From Sulfomarinibacter sp963733915 (GTDB lineage: Bacteria; Acidobacteriota; Thermoanaerobaculia; Thermoanaerobaculales; Sulfomarinibacteraceae), in assembly GCA_963733915.1 (NCBI GenBank), contig CAVTEP010000006.1:806001-870000 (forward strand): a stretch of 64,000 nucleotides of DNA, in the 5' to 3' direction. Shown in pieces: positions 46,657 through 55,297 of this stretch. The translations under genes and the position numbers were made by a program. How positions within the stretch are numbered: position 1 is the first letter of the stretch; each line of letters starts with the position of its first letter. The notes beneath the pieces are model-generated. The model had not been told where the DNA came from and did not search any database. It was given only the letters and a program-made list of their open reading frames with translations.

Positions 46657-47471
46657 AAGCGCTCCTCATGACCTTTGATGTCGAGGAGTTCGACTGGCGC
46701 CTCGGCGGCGGGCGTCAGTTGCCGGCCGCGGAGCAGATTGCGATCACTGCGAAGGGCCTGCGTTTCCTGCTGCCGCTCCACGAGCGCCACCGGGCGCCGG
46801 CCACCTTTTTCGTCACCGGGGTATTCGCCTCGGCAGAGCCGGATCTTCTGTCACGGATGGCGGCGGCCGGGCACGAGATCGCAGTCCACGGACTCGAGCA
46901 CGCGGACGACTACGCAAAGCTCACACCCACCGTCGCTATCGACCGGTTGCGCCGCGCCCGTGAACTGGTGGAGACCGCGAGCGGAGCCCCCGCGATCGGT
47001 GTCCGCACGCCCAGGCTCAGGCAGTGCCCGGCGACAGTGCTTCGCGACGCCGGTTTCAGCTACGATGCCTCCCCCCACCCGACCTGGATGCCGGGAAGGT
47101 ACTTCGGGCTCAACCTGCCTCGAACTCCCTGGCTGGAGCAGGGCATCACCAAGGTGCCGATCTCGGTGCTGCCGTGGATCCGGATGCCGGTGTCCTGGAT
47201 GTGGTTTCAACTCGCCGGACCCCGGCTCGGTCTGCTCGGCGCCCGCCTCGCCGCACTGGGCGCGCCTCTCCTCCATCTCTACTTCCACCCCTGGGAAGCC
47301 GTTTCCCTGCGGCCGCTCGGGGCTTCGCATCCGTTTTCGATGCGGACCGGCGCCCCATTCCTCGAGGCCCTGGACCGGCTGCTGGATTGGAGCCACGGGC
47401 GGATGCCGGCGATGACCGTACGCGACGCGATCGCGGCCGGAGCGCCACGGGGTGGCGACGATAAGCTATAG
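46653..47471 (+). CDS. Polysaccharide deacetylase (NodB-like)
   Basis: A 272-residue member of the carbohydrate esterase 4 fold. Blocks are MTFDVEEFDW (metal Asp), PATFFVTGVFA, GHEIAVHGLEHADDY (metal His) and GVRTPRLRQ. It would remove N-acetyl groups from a glycan. Start GTG overlaps the methyltransferase stop (GTGA). No signal peptide is seen, so a cytoplasmic glycolipid substrate is more likely than the wall. Last gene of the operon. Confidence 0.9.
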   Translation: MKALLMTFDVEEFDWRLGGGRQLPAAEQIAITAKGLRFLLPLHERHRAPATFFVTGVFASAEPDLLSRMAAAGHEIAVHGLEHADDYAKLTPTVAIDRLRRARELVETASGAPAIGVRTPRLRQCPATVLRDAGFSYDASPHPTWMPGRYFGLNLPRTPWLEQGITKVPISVLPWIRMPVSWMWFQLAGPRLGLLGARLAALGAPLLHLYFHPWEAVSLRPLGASHPFSMRTGAPFLEALDRLLDWSHGRMPAMTVRDAIAAGAPRGGDDKL

Positions 47472-47560
47472 TCATCTGAGAAATCATCGCAAAATCGCGC
47501 GACTATGAGGCAGGCTATGCCGATCACTATCGAGAGAAGCCGATGCAAACGGGAGGATTC

Positions 47561-48377
47561 ATGAAAGAAACCGCCGCATTTCTGGTTGTCCTACTGCTGG
47601 CGCTCCCCTGCGCCGCGGGCGTAGTCTACGAGGTCGAGAACAAGGACCTCACGAGCACCCCAGCAGAAATTTCGGAGTCCGTGATCAGCCTCGAGGGCAG
47701 GTCGATGAAGATGAGCTTCGCGTCCGGAAGCACACGAAACGGCGAGATGATCTTCCGCGGCGACCAACGCGAGATGATCGTCATCGACCACGACAAGAAG
47801 AGCTACTTCGTCCTCGACGAGCAGACCCTCGCGGCTTTGTCGGCGCAGATCAACCAGGCCATGGCGATGATGGAACAGGCCCTGGCCAACGTGCCCGAGG
47901 GCCAGCGCGATCAGGTCACAAAGATGATGAAAGGCGCGCATGCCGGCTCAACCCGCGCCGCGCGAGCCGAGCGAGCTGCGCAGGACCGGCGATACGGAAA
48001 CCATCAACAACTACCCGTGCGTCCGCTACGAGCTGTGGCGCGGCGGCGTCAAGATCCGCGAGATGTGGGTCACCGACTGGAGCAACGTCGAGGGGGGCGC
48101 CGAGGCCGCCGAGCTCTTCCAGGAAATGTCCGGGTTCTTCAAGGAGATGTTGGACAGCCTGCCGAAATTCGGCGACGGCCAGCAGGACTTCGCCGACCCG
48201 GTGTTCGAACACATGCAGGAGATGGATGGTTTTCCCATCGTGACCCGCGAGATCGGCGACAAAGGAACGATCGAGAACGAGGCGTCGCTCCAGTCATCGA
48301 AACAACAGACCCTCGGCCCAGTGGACTTCGAGCCTCCAAAGGGCTACAAGCGGCAGGAGATGTTCAAGGGAAGGTAG
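47561..48377 (+). CDS. Exported DUF4412-like protein, one frameshift
   Basis: The first frame gives a signal peptide (TAAFLVVLLLALPCAAG) and a domain with MKMSFASGSTRNGEMIFRGD and YFVLDEQTLAALSAQINQAM. It then goes out of frame near 47935; the second frame continues with TINNYPCVRYELWRGGVKIR, VTDWSNVEGG and PKGYKRQEMFKGR to a stop at 48377. One base change restores about 271 residues of one protein. The Cys-poor beta domain and DWSN motif fit DUF4412. Start ATG at 47561 follows GGAGG. Function unknown; periplasmic or outer-membrane linked. Confidence 0.75.
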
Positions 48378-48379
48378 TG

Positions 48380-48408
48380 CGAATTAGGAATTAGGAATTG
48401 GGAATTCC
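48380..48408. repeat. GAATTAG heptamer array
   Basis: Four GGAATTA-type units followed by CCGCCCACACCCCCC, immediately after the DUF4412-like stop. There is no obvious inverse arm. Confidence 0.8.
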
Positions 48409-48462
48409 GCCCACACCCCCCGGGGGACACCGGTAGGAATGCGAACGCCTGCCGAGACGCAT

Positions 48463-48468
48463 TAAACT
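48463..48468 (+). promoter_or_regulatory. -10 box placed for a leaderless mtgA transcript
   Basis: TAAACT ends six bases before the GTG start at 48475, with no ribosome binding site. Confidence 0.45.
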
Positions 48469-48474
48469 CTGGCG

Positions 48475-49173
48475 GTGAAAAAATCTCGGCGACGATGGTT
48501 GCGGCGAGTGGTGATGGCGGCGGTAGCGTTGATTTTTCTCGCGGTCGCCGTGGTATGGGTCACCTGGCCCGATGTCGCTGCGCTGGCGACCGAGAATCCA
48601 AGCACCACCTCGTTTATCGAGGCGGCGAAGGCGCGTGGTGATCAGGTCGAGTGGCGCTGGGTTCCCTATTCCGAGATTTCCGACGACCTCAAGAAGGCCG
48701 TGCTTGTCGCCGAGGACCTCAGCTTCTTCTCCCACAAGGGCTTCGACACCCACGAGATGAAGATCGCGGCGCGCGAGGCGGTGGAGGGTACTCGGGTCCG
48801 CGGCGCCTCCACCATAACCCAGCAGTTGGCCAAGAACCTGTGGCTGTCACCCTCGCGCTCACCGACGCGAAAGCTGCGCGAAATCGTGCTCACCCGTCAG
48901 CTTGAACACGGGCTCTCCAAACGGAGGATCCTCGAGGTCTACCTCAACGTCATCGAGTTCGGACCCGGGGTGTACGGCGCCGAAGCTGCCGCCCGCAGTT
49001 ATTTTGGAATCCCGGCGGCCGAGCTCGATGCCGACCAGGCGGCGCAGCTCGCGGCTTCGCTGCCACGGCCCACGACCTGGCACCCGGGGGTATCGAGCCG
49101 GGGCTATCTGCGCGCGGTGGCAAGGATCCGGCTCCGGGCAGAACAGTCCGGATGGCTTGACCGCCTGCTCTAA
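48475..49173 (+). CDS. mtgA: Monofunctional peptidoglycan glycosyltransferase
   Basis: A 232-residue GT51 enzyme that polymerises lipid II. It has one membrane segment (about 11-30), the catalytic Glu in VLVAEDLSFFSHKGFD (about residue 80), and RGASTITQQLAKNLWLSPSRS, RKLREIVLTRQLE and KRRILEVYLNVIEFGPGVYGAE. All family boxes are present, with no transpeptidase domain. Start GTG, preceded only by a close -10. Confidence 0.95.
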   Translation: MKKSRRRWLRRVVMAAVALIFLAVAVVWVTWPDVAALATENPSTTSFIEAAKARGDQVEWRWVPYSEISDDLKKAVLVAEDLSFFSHKGFDTHEMKIAAREAVEGTRVRGASTITQQLAKNLWLSPSRSPTRKLREIVLTRQLEHGLSKRRILEVYLNVIEFGPGVYGAEAAARSYFGIPAAELDADQAAQLAASLPRPTTWHPGVSSRGYLRAVARIRLRAEQSGWLDRLL

Positions 49174-49241
49174 GCGCGTGGTAGGATTCACCGAACCCAA
49201 TTTTACCGGCCGGATTACGGCCGCACCACAGGGAGGTCGTC

Positions 49242-50201
49242 ATGCGGACCCTCGTGGCCCTGTTCGTCGTAGTCTCCGTTGCGGGCATGGTCGGCTGTGC
49301 GCCCGCCGAACCGCCGGCGGTCGCGGAGCCGCCGGATACCGGGCTTGAAAACGGCTCCTTCACGACCGATCTCAACGGCTTCGCCATCCATTACGAGGTC
49401 CACGGCCGGGGGCCGACCTTGATGGTGCTGCCACAGTCCTGGGGGCTTTCCCTCGAAGGCCTTCGCGAGCTCTACAAGCCCCTCGAGGAGAAGCTCAGCC
49501 TGGTCTACTTCGACCCCCGCGGGATCGGTGGGTCGGCCGCGATTGCCGATGAATCGGACATGGGGATGGCGGCGGTTCGGGCCGACTTTGACGCCTTGCG
49601 CCGCCACCTCGGCCTCGATCTGGTCAACGCAATCGGCTGGTCGAACGGCGCCATGAACCTCATCCTGTTCGCCGCCGAACACCCGGACACGATCGCCAAC
49701 GCGATCTTCGTCCACGGCGTCGCCAGCTTCACCGAGGAGGACAACGCCGAAATTGCGATCAGGTATCCCGAGCTCATGCAGGAGTACGCTCAGTTCCTGG
49801 AGGACGTCCGTGACCCCGACCTCAGCGACCAGCAGCGGACCGAGATGATGCGTGCGCTGTGGTTCGAGAAGTGGTTCCCGTTGTCGACCGCCGATCCCGA
49901 AAACGCCCCCCTCATGCTCGAGGAGCTGTTCGGCTCTGCGCAGTTCAGCTGGCTTCACGCCGACTACGCCGATCGCGAGAGCCCGACCTTCGACGCCCGC
50001 GACCGCCTGCCGCTGATCACCGCCCGCTGTCTGGTGATCGCCGGCGCTTACGACATGCTGAGTGTCGAAAGGGTGCAGGAGCTGGCCGACGGTCTCGACG
50101 ATGCCGAGTTCGTGGTCTTCGAATCGAGCGGTCACTTCGCACCGGCCGAGGAACCCGAGGCCTTTGCGAACGCAGTCTTCACGTTCCTTGGAGTGGAGTA
50201 A
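49242..50201 (+). CDS. Lipoprotein alpha/beta hydrolase
   Basis: A 319-residue protein with a lipobox (VAGMVGC, Cys at 19) and an alpha/beta-hydrolase domain: FDPRGIGGS for the oxyanion region, GWSNGA nucleophile Ser (about residue 128), AGAYDML acid Asp and SGHFAPAEEP His. Probably esterase or peptidase activity on the periplasmic side; substrate unknown. Start ATG follows GGGAGG. Confidence 0.88.
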   Translation: MRTLVALFVVVSVAGMVGCAPAEPPAVAEPPDTGLENGSFTTDLNGFAIHYEVHGRGPTLMVLPQSWGLSLEGLRELYKPLEEKLSLVYFDPRGIGGSAAIADESDMGMAAVRADFDALRRHLGLDLVNAIGWSNGAMNLILFAAEHPDTIANAIFVHGVASFTEEDNAEIAIRYPELMQEYAQFLEDVRDPDLSDQQRTEMMRALWFEKWFPLSTADPENAPLMLEELFGSAQFSWLHADYADRESPTFDARDRLPLITARCLVIAGAYDMLSVERVQELADGLDDAEFVVFESSGHFAPAEEPEAFANAVFTFLGVE

Positions 50202-50208
50202 CGATCAG

Positions 50209-51036
50209 CTAGTCTTCCTGGCCCGGGTCGGCGCGCCGATCGACGTGCCCATCGGCGGGACCGATGAGCTCCGCCTTCAGGCGGCCGAAACCGAGCTTGA
50301 AGTCGAGGCGGTGCAAGGTCCTCGCGGGCCCGGGGTCTATCCAGAGCACGAACTCGCCCCTGTGCGAGAACATCTCGCCGTCGGCGGTGATCGGTTGTAC
50401 GCGGAGCAGCTCCCGCTCGCCGTCATAGGTGGAGAACCTCTTGGTCTCGCCGACCTGCGACACCGCATCAACGACCCCCCTGTCCGTCAACACCCTGACG
50501 GAGAACATCGATCCCCGGCCTTCCGCGAGCACCCTGCTGCGATACACGAATGCCATCGGGTCGAGGGCCGGTCCTCCTGCAAAGGCGACTTCCTTGAGCT
50601 TGCCGTTCTTCTCCGCCGTCGCCACACCCCGGTCGCGGTCGATCCGGTAGCGCTTGATGTCGCGGTCACCCCGCCCGGTGATATCGCTCTCGTACGCAAT
50701 GGTCGACATGGTTTCGGCATCGACCCATGAGTCGATGCGGCCGTCAAGACGGTAGATCTTGTTGAAGAACTTCGAGTTTCGGGCCGTCATTGTGACGTGA
50801 TAGGAAGGCCGTCCTTCGAATTCCTCGAGACGGCTCTCGAGAGTCATCAGGCCACAGGTCACACCCAGGTACTCGACCCTGTAGGCGAAGGGCCCGTCAG
50901 TCGGAAACGCCGGGACCTTTGATCCGACCTGAGCGGCCGTCGCATCGGCGAAGCACAGCATCGCTGCGGCTGCCGCCAGCGCGATCACGACGGTGGCGAC
51001 GCCGACAGTCTTGCGAAGGGGCCTGCTCATGGACAT
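50209..51036 (-). CDS. DUF3108 domain exported protein
   Basis: A 275-residue protein with a signal peptide (VATVVIALAAAAAMLCFADATAA) and a beta-rich domain with FAYRVEYLGVTCGLMTLES, FFNKIYRLDGRIDSW and MAFVYRSRVL, typical of DUF3108. The domain is thought to be periplasmic; function unknown. It ends with charged residues (DGHVDRRADPGQED). The gene lies downstream of the sulfotransferase gene on the same strand, ten bases away. Two start codons are possible (51036 or 51030). Confidence 0.8.
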   Translation of the reverse strand: MSMSRPLRKTVGVATVVIALAAAAAMLCFADATAAQVGSKVPAFPTDGPFAYRVEYLGVTCGLMTLESRLEEFEGRPSYHVTMTARNSKFFNKIYRLDGRIDSWVDAETMSTIAYESDITGRGDRDIKRYRIDRDRGVATAEKNGKLKEVAFAGGPALDPMAFVYRSRVLAEGRGSMFSVRVLTDRGVVDAVSQVGETKRFSTYDGERELLRVQPITADGEMFSHRGEFVLWIDPGPARTLHRLDFKLGFGRLKAELIGPADGHVDRRADPGQED

Positions 51037-51046
51037 CGCACCGCCG

Positions 51047-51682
51047 TCACCCCGGAACCGCGACGTCCGCAGCCTGCCGATTGCGATACAGCGAACCATC
51101 GACCGCGCCGGCCATCCGCACGACGTCGAGACCGCCGCCGATGAAATCGGCGATGCGGCGCGCCTCACCCTCCGGATCGCTGACCACATCGGGGTAGTCC
51201 ACGTACAAAGCATCGAAGTTCGGCCGGAAACGAAGCTGAAACTCCACCTTTTCGAGATGACGCTCGTACATCGCGAGCAGGTCCTCATCGTCGGTCTGAG
51301 AGGCTTCGCCACGACGATCGAGCATCTTCGCCTGTGACGCCAGAACCTCGTGCAGATTGCGGCGCATGAAGACCACCTTGTATACGTTGTCCGGCGGCAG
51401 GTGGTTGAGGAGCGACGACACGACCTTGATGACCCTCCCCCGAGCTGCCTTCAACCAGGTCGCGTCCTCCATCCCGGCCAGGTCCTTGACCCTTTCGTCC
51501 TCATAGTATCCCTTGGGGTTGTCCTCGTCGGCGGTGCGGATGTTGTCGATCACCAGCTCCATGCCGCCGGCCTCGAGCATTTTCATCGCCATCGACGTGC
51601 CGGAACGCGGCAAACCGGAAACGACCACGACCGGTCTGCCATACCTGAGCCGGCGGACGATACAATTCAGTCTCGAAACCAT
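51047..51682 (-). CDS. Sulfotransferase family protein
   Basis: A 211-residue protein with the PAPS 5'-phosphosulfate loop VVSGLPRSGTSMAMKMLEAG (about residues 20-39) and the later region KVVFMRRNLHEVLASQ for the 3'-phosphate site, plus YVDYPDVVSDPEGEARRI. It could add sulfate from PAPS to a glycan or lipid; the PAPS-forming enzyme at 34777 would supply the donor. A nucleotide kinase with a similar loop is less likely. Start chosen at the second of two adjacent Met codons. Confidence 0.8.
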   Translation of the reverse strand: MVSRLNCIVRRLRYGRPVVVVSGLPRSGTSMAMKMLEAGGMELVIDNIRTADEDNPKGYYEDERVKDLAGMEDATWLKAARGRVIKVVSSLLNHLPPDNVYKVVFMRRNLHEVLASQAKMLDRRGEASQTDDEDLLAMYERHLEKVEFQLRFRPNFDALYVDYPDVVSDPEGEARRIADFIGGGLDVVRMAGAVDGSLYRNRQAADVAVPG

Positions 51683-51799
51683 CATCCAGACTTTCCGTGG
51701 GGCCGGGCCGGAATACACCAACCATCCACTTGCGTTCTCGGTTATTTGAAGCTCAATACCATGGAGTCGCGAGCGGTCCGGTCGGCCCCATGTCCTGGG

Positions 51800-51805
51800 T
51801 ATACT
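51800..51805 (+). promoter_or_regulatory. -10-like box before the phosphodiesterase-type gene
   Basis: TATACT lies 70 bases upstream of the TTG start. No clear -35 was chosen. Confidence 0.3.
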
Positions 51806-51875
51806 ACAATGCCGCGGCCGTGAGACCCACACCGAGACTGAGGCTCACGGCCAAGCTCGACCACGAGGAGTTCAG

Positions 51876-54023
51876 TTGGCGCAACACGCTCAAAGATACG
51901 AGGCCCGGTGTATCCGGGCGTCGCGCGTGGCCGCCGTCGTGGCGCTGGCGATCGGGTGGACAATTCCTGCAGACGCCTATATCGGTCCCGGGGCCGGGTT
52001 TGCCGTGCTCGGTTCGTTTGCCGTGCTCTTCGTCACGATGCTGCTGGCCGGGGTATCGCTCCTCGCGTGGCCGTTTCGGATGCTGTGGCGGACGATCCGC
52101 CGCCGCAACAAAGGGAACCCGCTGGTCAAGCGATTGATCATCATCGGATTTGACGGCCAGGAAACGACGATCACCGAGCGGATGATGGCCGAGGGCCGAT
52201 TGCCCAACTTCTCGAAGCTGGCCGGCCGGGGCGGCTACAGCCGTTTGCGTTCGACCTTTCCTTCGATCACGCCGGTCGCCTGGTCGTCGTTTACGACCGG
52301 CACCAACCCCGGCAAACACAACATCTTCGATTTCCTCGACCGCGATCCGCGCACCTACCTGCCGCGGCTGTCGTCGACCGAGATCGGCACCGTGGACAGG
52401 GTCCTCAAGCTCGGCAAGCTGCGCATCCCGCTCGCCAGACCCGCCATCCGTCTGCTCCGCAAGTCGAAGCCGTGGTGGACCATTCTCGGTGAGCACAACA
52501 TCTGGAGCACCATCATCCGCGTGCCCATCACCTTTCCACCCGACAAGTTCTACGGCGCCCAGCTTGGCGCCATGTGTATCCCGGATCTGCTCGGAACCCA
52601 GGGCACCTTCATGCTCTTCTCGACTCGTCCGGGCGGTGATGAATTTCAGGAGGGCGGGCTACGTTTCGAGCTGCGCCGAAATGGTTCGCCCGACAGCTTC
52701 GAGGGCACCATCAGCGGTCCCGAGAACACCTTCCTCGAAGGCAACCCACCCATGACACTGCCGCTGACGATCGAGGTCGACCGCACCGCCAACCGCGCGC
52801 TGGTTTCGGTCAACGGCGAGTCGGAAAACCTTGAACCGGGCGTCCTCAGCGGCTGGTTCAAGCTCAGCTTCAAGGCGATCGGCGGCATGAAGGTCACCGG
52901 CATCACCCGCATGATGATCACCGAGATGGATGAGCAGGTCTCGCTCTACCTCTCCCCCATCAACATCGAACCCGAAAAGCCGGTGATGCCGATCTCACAC
53001 CCCAGCTACTACTGCTCTTATCTGGAAAAGAAGCTCGGGCCGTTTGCGACGCTCGGCCTCGCCGAAGACACCTGGGCGCTTAACGAGAAGGTGACCGACG
53101 ACACGACCTTCATGACCCAGACCTCCGACATCGACAAAGAGCGCGAAATCATGCTGTTCACCGCGATGGACCGGTTGCGCAGAGGTGCCCTGGTGACAGT
53201 CTTCGACGCTGCAGACCGCGTCAACCACATGTTCTGGCGTTACACCGAGGACGGACACCCTGCGGCGGCCGGGGTCGAAAACTCCGAGCACGCCGGCGCC
53301 ATCGAAGAGCAGTACCGGCGAAACGACGAGATCGTCGGCAAGGTGATCGAGCGACTCGGTGAAGGTGACGTGTTGTGGGTGATGTCGGACCACGGCTGCA
53401 CCTCCTTCCGCCGCGGCGTCAACCTCAACGCCTGGCTGCTTGAAAACGGTTACCTCGCCCTCAAGGGGGGCGCCAACGGCAGCGAGCAGTGGTTGCAGTC
53501 GGTCGACTGGTCGCGCACCCGGGCCTACGCGGTGGGGCTGGTGGGCATCTTCCTCAACATCAAGGGGCGCGAGGCGCAGGGCATCGTCTCCTCAGGCGCC
53601 GAGGTCGAAGCCCTCAAGACCGAGCTCAAGTCAAAGCTCGACGGGTTGATGGACCACGAGAAGTCCGAGATTGCGATCAACGAGGCCTTTGACACGGACC
53701 GGCTCTATCGCGGTCCCTACAAGGGCAATGCGCCCGATCTCCTCATGGGCTACAACCACGGCTACCGCATTTCGTGGGACTGCGCGTCGGGTGTCGTCGC
53801 CGGTCCGGTGTTCGAGGACAACACCAAAGCCTGGAGCGGCGACCACATTGTCGACCCGCGACTGGTACCGGGGATCTTCCTCGCCAACCACCCGATCGAC
53901 AAAGAGGACCCCGCAATCATTGATCTCGCGCCGACAGTGCTGACGCTCTTCGGGCTGCGGCCGCCGCCGCACATGGAAGGTTTGCCGGTCGTCAACAGCT
54001 CGCGATTCAGGAACGGAAGATAA
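51876..54023 (+). CDS. Alkaline-phosphatase superfamily hydrolase, phosphodiesterase/nucleotide pyrophosphatase type
   Basis: A 715-residue protein with a membrane region at about 18-72, then the catalytic domain: LIIIGFDGQE (metal Asp), TFPSITPVAWSSFTTGTNPG (Thr nucleophile), FDAADRVNHMFWRY, VMSDHGCTSF and SGDHIVDPRLVPG. It is cleaved or anchored in the membrane and would act on phosphoesters outside the cytoplasm. An internal insert of about 200 residues resembles a jelly-roll. TTG start at 51876 follows GAGGAG. It heads a unit with the small 54038 gene and the 54253 membrane protein. Confidence 0.88.
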   Translation: MAQHAQRYEARCIRASRVAAVVALAIGWTIPADAYIGPGAGFAVLGSFAVLFVTMLLAGVSLLAWPFRMLWRTIRRRNKGNPLVKRLIIIGFDGQETTITERMMAEGRLPNFSKLAGRGGYSRLRSTFPSITPVAWSSFTTGTNPGKHNIFDFLDRDPRTYLPRLSSTEIGTVDRVLKLGKLRIPLARPAIRLLRKSKPWWTILGEHNIWSTIIRVPITFPPDKFYGAQLGAMCIPDLLGTQGTFMLFSTRPGGDEFQEGGLRFELRRNGSPDSFEGTISGPENTFLEGNPPMTLPLTIEVDRTANRALVSVNGESENLEPGVLSGWFKLSFKAIGGMKVTGITRMMITEMDEQVSLYLSPINIEPEKPVMPISHPSYYCSYLEKKLGPFATLGLAEDTWALNEKVTDDTTFMTQTSDIDKEREIMLFTAMDRLRRGALVTVFDAADRVNHMFWRYTEDGHPAAAGVENSEHAGAIEEQYRRNDEIVGKVIERLGEGDVLWVMSDHGCTSFRRGVNLNAWLLENGYLALKGGANGSEQWLQSVDWSRTRAYAVGLVGIFLNIKGREAQGIVSSGAEVEALKTELKSKLDGLMDHEKSEIAINEAFDTDRLYRGPYKGNAPDLLMGYNHGYRISWDCASGVVAGPVFEDNTKAWSGDHIVDPRLVPGIFLANHPIDKEDPAIIDLAPTVLTLFGLRPPPHMEGLPVVNSSRFRNGR

Positions 54024-54037
54024 AGGGAGAGCTCGTC

Positions 54038-54232
54038 ATGTTCGCCTACACCAAGGTCAAGCTCGAAAAAAGTCTGATAGACAGGATCCGCCGCTTCTCC
54101 GAGATTGCGGGCTACGCATCGCCGGAGGAATTCATCACCCACGCCCTCGAGAAGGAGCTCGCCCAACTCGAGGACGCCGATTCCGAGGAAGAGATCAAGA
54201 AGCGCCTCCAGGGCCTCGGCTACATGTCGTAA
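54038..54232 (+). CDS. Small helical protein with LGYMS C-terminus
   Basis: A 64-residue, charged protein (FAYTKVKLEKSLIDRIRRFS, then EEFITHALEKELAQLE). The strand-helix-helix arrangement recalls ribbon-helix-helix DNA-binding proteins, but no operator evidence exists. It ends RLQGLGYMS, like the C-termini of two sulfatase-cluster proteins. GGGAGAG precedes the ATG. Confidence 0.7.
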   Translation: MFAYTKVKLEKSLIDRIRRFSEIAGYASPEEFITHALEKELAQLEDADSEEEIKKRLQGLGYMS

Positions 54233-54252
54233 CCAGGTTACCGCCGTATTCG

Positions 54253-55095
54253 ATGACGACCCTCAACGATCTCCTGCGCCCGGTCTTCGACCTGCTGCAG
54301 CTCCCGCTGCGTGGGCTGCCAACCGTTGTCGGCATCCTGATCTGGTCGATCCCGGTGGGCGTCTTCGCCCTCTGGGTCTTTGGCAAGACCTCCGACCAGG
54401 AAAAGATCGCGGCGGTCAAGAAGCGCATTTACGCGGCGCTCTTCGAGATCCGGCTTTTCAACGACGATCTGCGCGCCATCATGCGCGCGCAGTGGGAAAT
54501 CCTTGGTCACGTGCTGCACTACCAGGCGCTGGCCCTCAAGCCGATGATCTTCATTCTGCCACCCTTGGTGCTGGTGATGGTCCAACTCCACCAGTTCTAC
54601 GGGTTCCGTGGACTCGAGCCGGGCGACAGCGTCCTTCTCACGTTGCGCCTCGAGCCGCAACCGGGGGTATCCGTCCAGCGCCCGCAGGTCTCGCTCGAGC
54701 TTCCGCCGGGGCTGCGCGCCGAAACCGACGCCGTGTGGGTGCCCGCCCTCGGCGAGCTCAACTGGCGGCTTGGAGTCGGAGCGGCCGGCGATTACGATCT
54801 CGTGGTCGAGGTCGACGGGACGACGTATCGTAAGACCGTGCGCGCCACCGATCGGGTCGATCGATTGTCGCCCGAACGACCGCCTCAGTCCTTTGTCGAA
54901 GAGCTCGAGTGGCCGTCCGAAAAACCACTCAGCCGCGGCGGTCCGGTCCGCTCCATCGCCCTCGCATACCCGGACCGCGAGGTCGGAATTTTCGGCTGGC
55001 ATTGGTCGTGGCGCTACGCATGGATGGTCGTCTTCTTTGGACTCACCATGGTGGTCGCGCTGGTTCTCCGCAAACCAATGGGGGTCGAGCTCTGA
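54253..55095 (+). CDS. Membrane protein, possibly Oxa1/EMC3-like fold
   Basis: A 280-residue protein with membrane segments at about 22-45, 97-115 and 250-272. Between the first two lies a charged helical stretch (YAALFEIRLFNDDLRAIMRAQ), a layout that recalls small members of the YidC/Oxa1/EMC3 group (coiled coil, then membrane helices). A beta-rich periplasmic domain follows (LEPGDSVLLTLRLE, GDYDLVVEVDG). Function unknown. It probably belongs with the phosphodiesterase-type gene. Confidence 0.65.
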   Translation: MTTLNDLLRPVFDLLQLPLRGLPTVVGILIWSIPVGVFALWVFGKTSDQEKIAAVKKRIYAALFEIRLFNDDLRAIMRAQWEILGHVLHYQALALKPMIFILPPLVLVMVQLHQFYGFRGLEPGDSVLLTLRLEPQPGVSVQRPQVSLELPPGLRAETDAVWVPALGELNWRLGVGAAGDYDLVVEVDGTTYRKTVRATDRVDRLSPERPPQSFVEELEWPSEKPLSRGGPVRSIALAYPDREVGIFGWHWSWRYAWMVVFFGLTMVVALVLRKPMGVEL

Positions 55096-55198
55096 GCCCC
55101 ATCGCCATGATCCAACCGTACCGAGTCATGAACACCGAGCCTCGGCTTGACCACAGCAACCTGTTGTGCGGACACCGCCCAAGGTGCCGGGCGGGTGG

Positions 55199-55238
55199 GA
55201 ACGTTCAAACGTTCAACGTTCAAACGTTTCAACGTTTT
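55199..55238. repeat. AACGTTCA repeat before the DMT transporter
   Basis: Five AACGTT-containing units. GGGCGGGTGGG precedes the array. Confidence 0.85.
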
Positions 55239-55297
55239 ATCTCCGCTTTCCCGCGTCAGTCAGCGCTCACCAGGCAGCACCCCGTGCCGAGAATCCG

